64,000 nt of DNA from assembly GCF_000934745.1 (NCBI RefSeq), contig NZ_JYNO01000001.1, forward strand, positions 124,001-188,000. The letters are read 5' to 3'. Numbering within the stretch: the first letter of the stretch is position 1; every line of letters starts with the position of its first letter. Position numbers and translations under genes: made by a program. The notes beneath the pieces were generated by a model. That model saw only the letters and a program-made list of their open reading frames with translations. It did not search any database and was not told the origin of the DNA. Source of the DNA: Desulfonatronum thioautotrophicum (GTDB lineage Bacteria > Desulfobacterota > Desulfovibrionia > Desulfovibrionales > Desulfonatronaceae). This document shows positions 63,958 through 64,000 of this stretch, one piece after another.

Positions 63958-64000
63958 GAACCCCGCCGGCTGTCACAATTTACCAACCCCAACGCTGCCA

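Overview
The window looks like a piece of chromosome from a sulfate-reducing deltaproteobacterium of the Desulfovibrionales type. The evidence is a full-length AprB (adenylylsulfate reductase beta), a complete flxABCD-hdrABC electron-bifurcating cluster with iron alcohol dehydrogenases and a tungsten-type aldehyde oxidoreductase, the oxygen-independent thiamine route (ThiH, ThiC), and rubrerythrin/KatG/PerR oxygen defence. Genus and species cannot be read from the sequence.

Layout. 1-3642 (minus): the start of the division/cell-wall cluster, mraZ-rsmH-ftsL-ftsI. ftsI runs off the left edge, and four 10-bp-spaced MraZ boxes precede mraZ. 4029-8698: two HD-domain proteins, a lipoprotein metallo-beta-lactamase, a 250-bp nested inverted repeat, a Nudix hydrolase and a zinc-ribbon protein. 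8831-16290: aprB with no aprA beside it, a PEP-synthase-like phosphotransferase divergent from an iron-sulfur photolyase, then perR-katG. 16542-33595 (minus): a linked alcohol/aldehyde oxidation region made of permease-adh2-sensor kinase-sigma54 regulator, adh1 with a sigma54 promoter, hdrCBA-flxDCBA, a ferritin-like protein, aldehyde:ferredoxin oxidoreductase and an unknown 213-residue protein. Alcohol would be oxidised to aldehyde (Adh, NADH) and then to acid (AOR, ferredoxin), with FlxABCD-HdrABC exchanging electrons among NADH, ferredoxin and a thiol/disulfide partner.

33765-45600 (minus): a long, mostly overlapping run, rpsB-tsf-pyrH-frr-uppS-cdsA-dxr-rseP-tsaB-GH57-(membrane protein)-apbE. 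It is headed by a leader containing an intrinsic-terminator structure. 45642-50620 (plus): a TPP riboswitch with terminator controlling thiSGHFEC.

50645-60535 is an accessory island: hicAB, a GNAT acetyltransferase, yefM-yoeB, a 1695-residue protein fusing a DEDD exonuclease, a RecQ helicase and a UvrD-type helicase, mazEF, and the collapsed remains of a type I restriction-modification locus (hsdR, hsdM and hsdS fragments). 60711-63957 (plus) is a LolA-like outer-membrane lipoprotein-sorting protein with two FtsX/MacB-type permeases. The most interesting items are the exonuclease-RecQ-UvrD fusion in its defence-like setting, the orphan aprB, the sigma54-controlled ethanol module and the possible rpsB attenuator.
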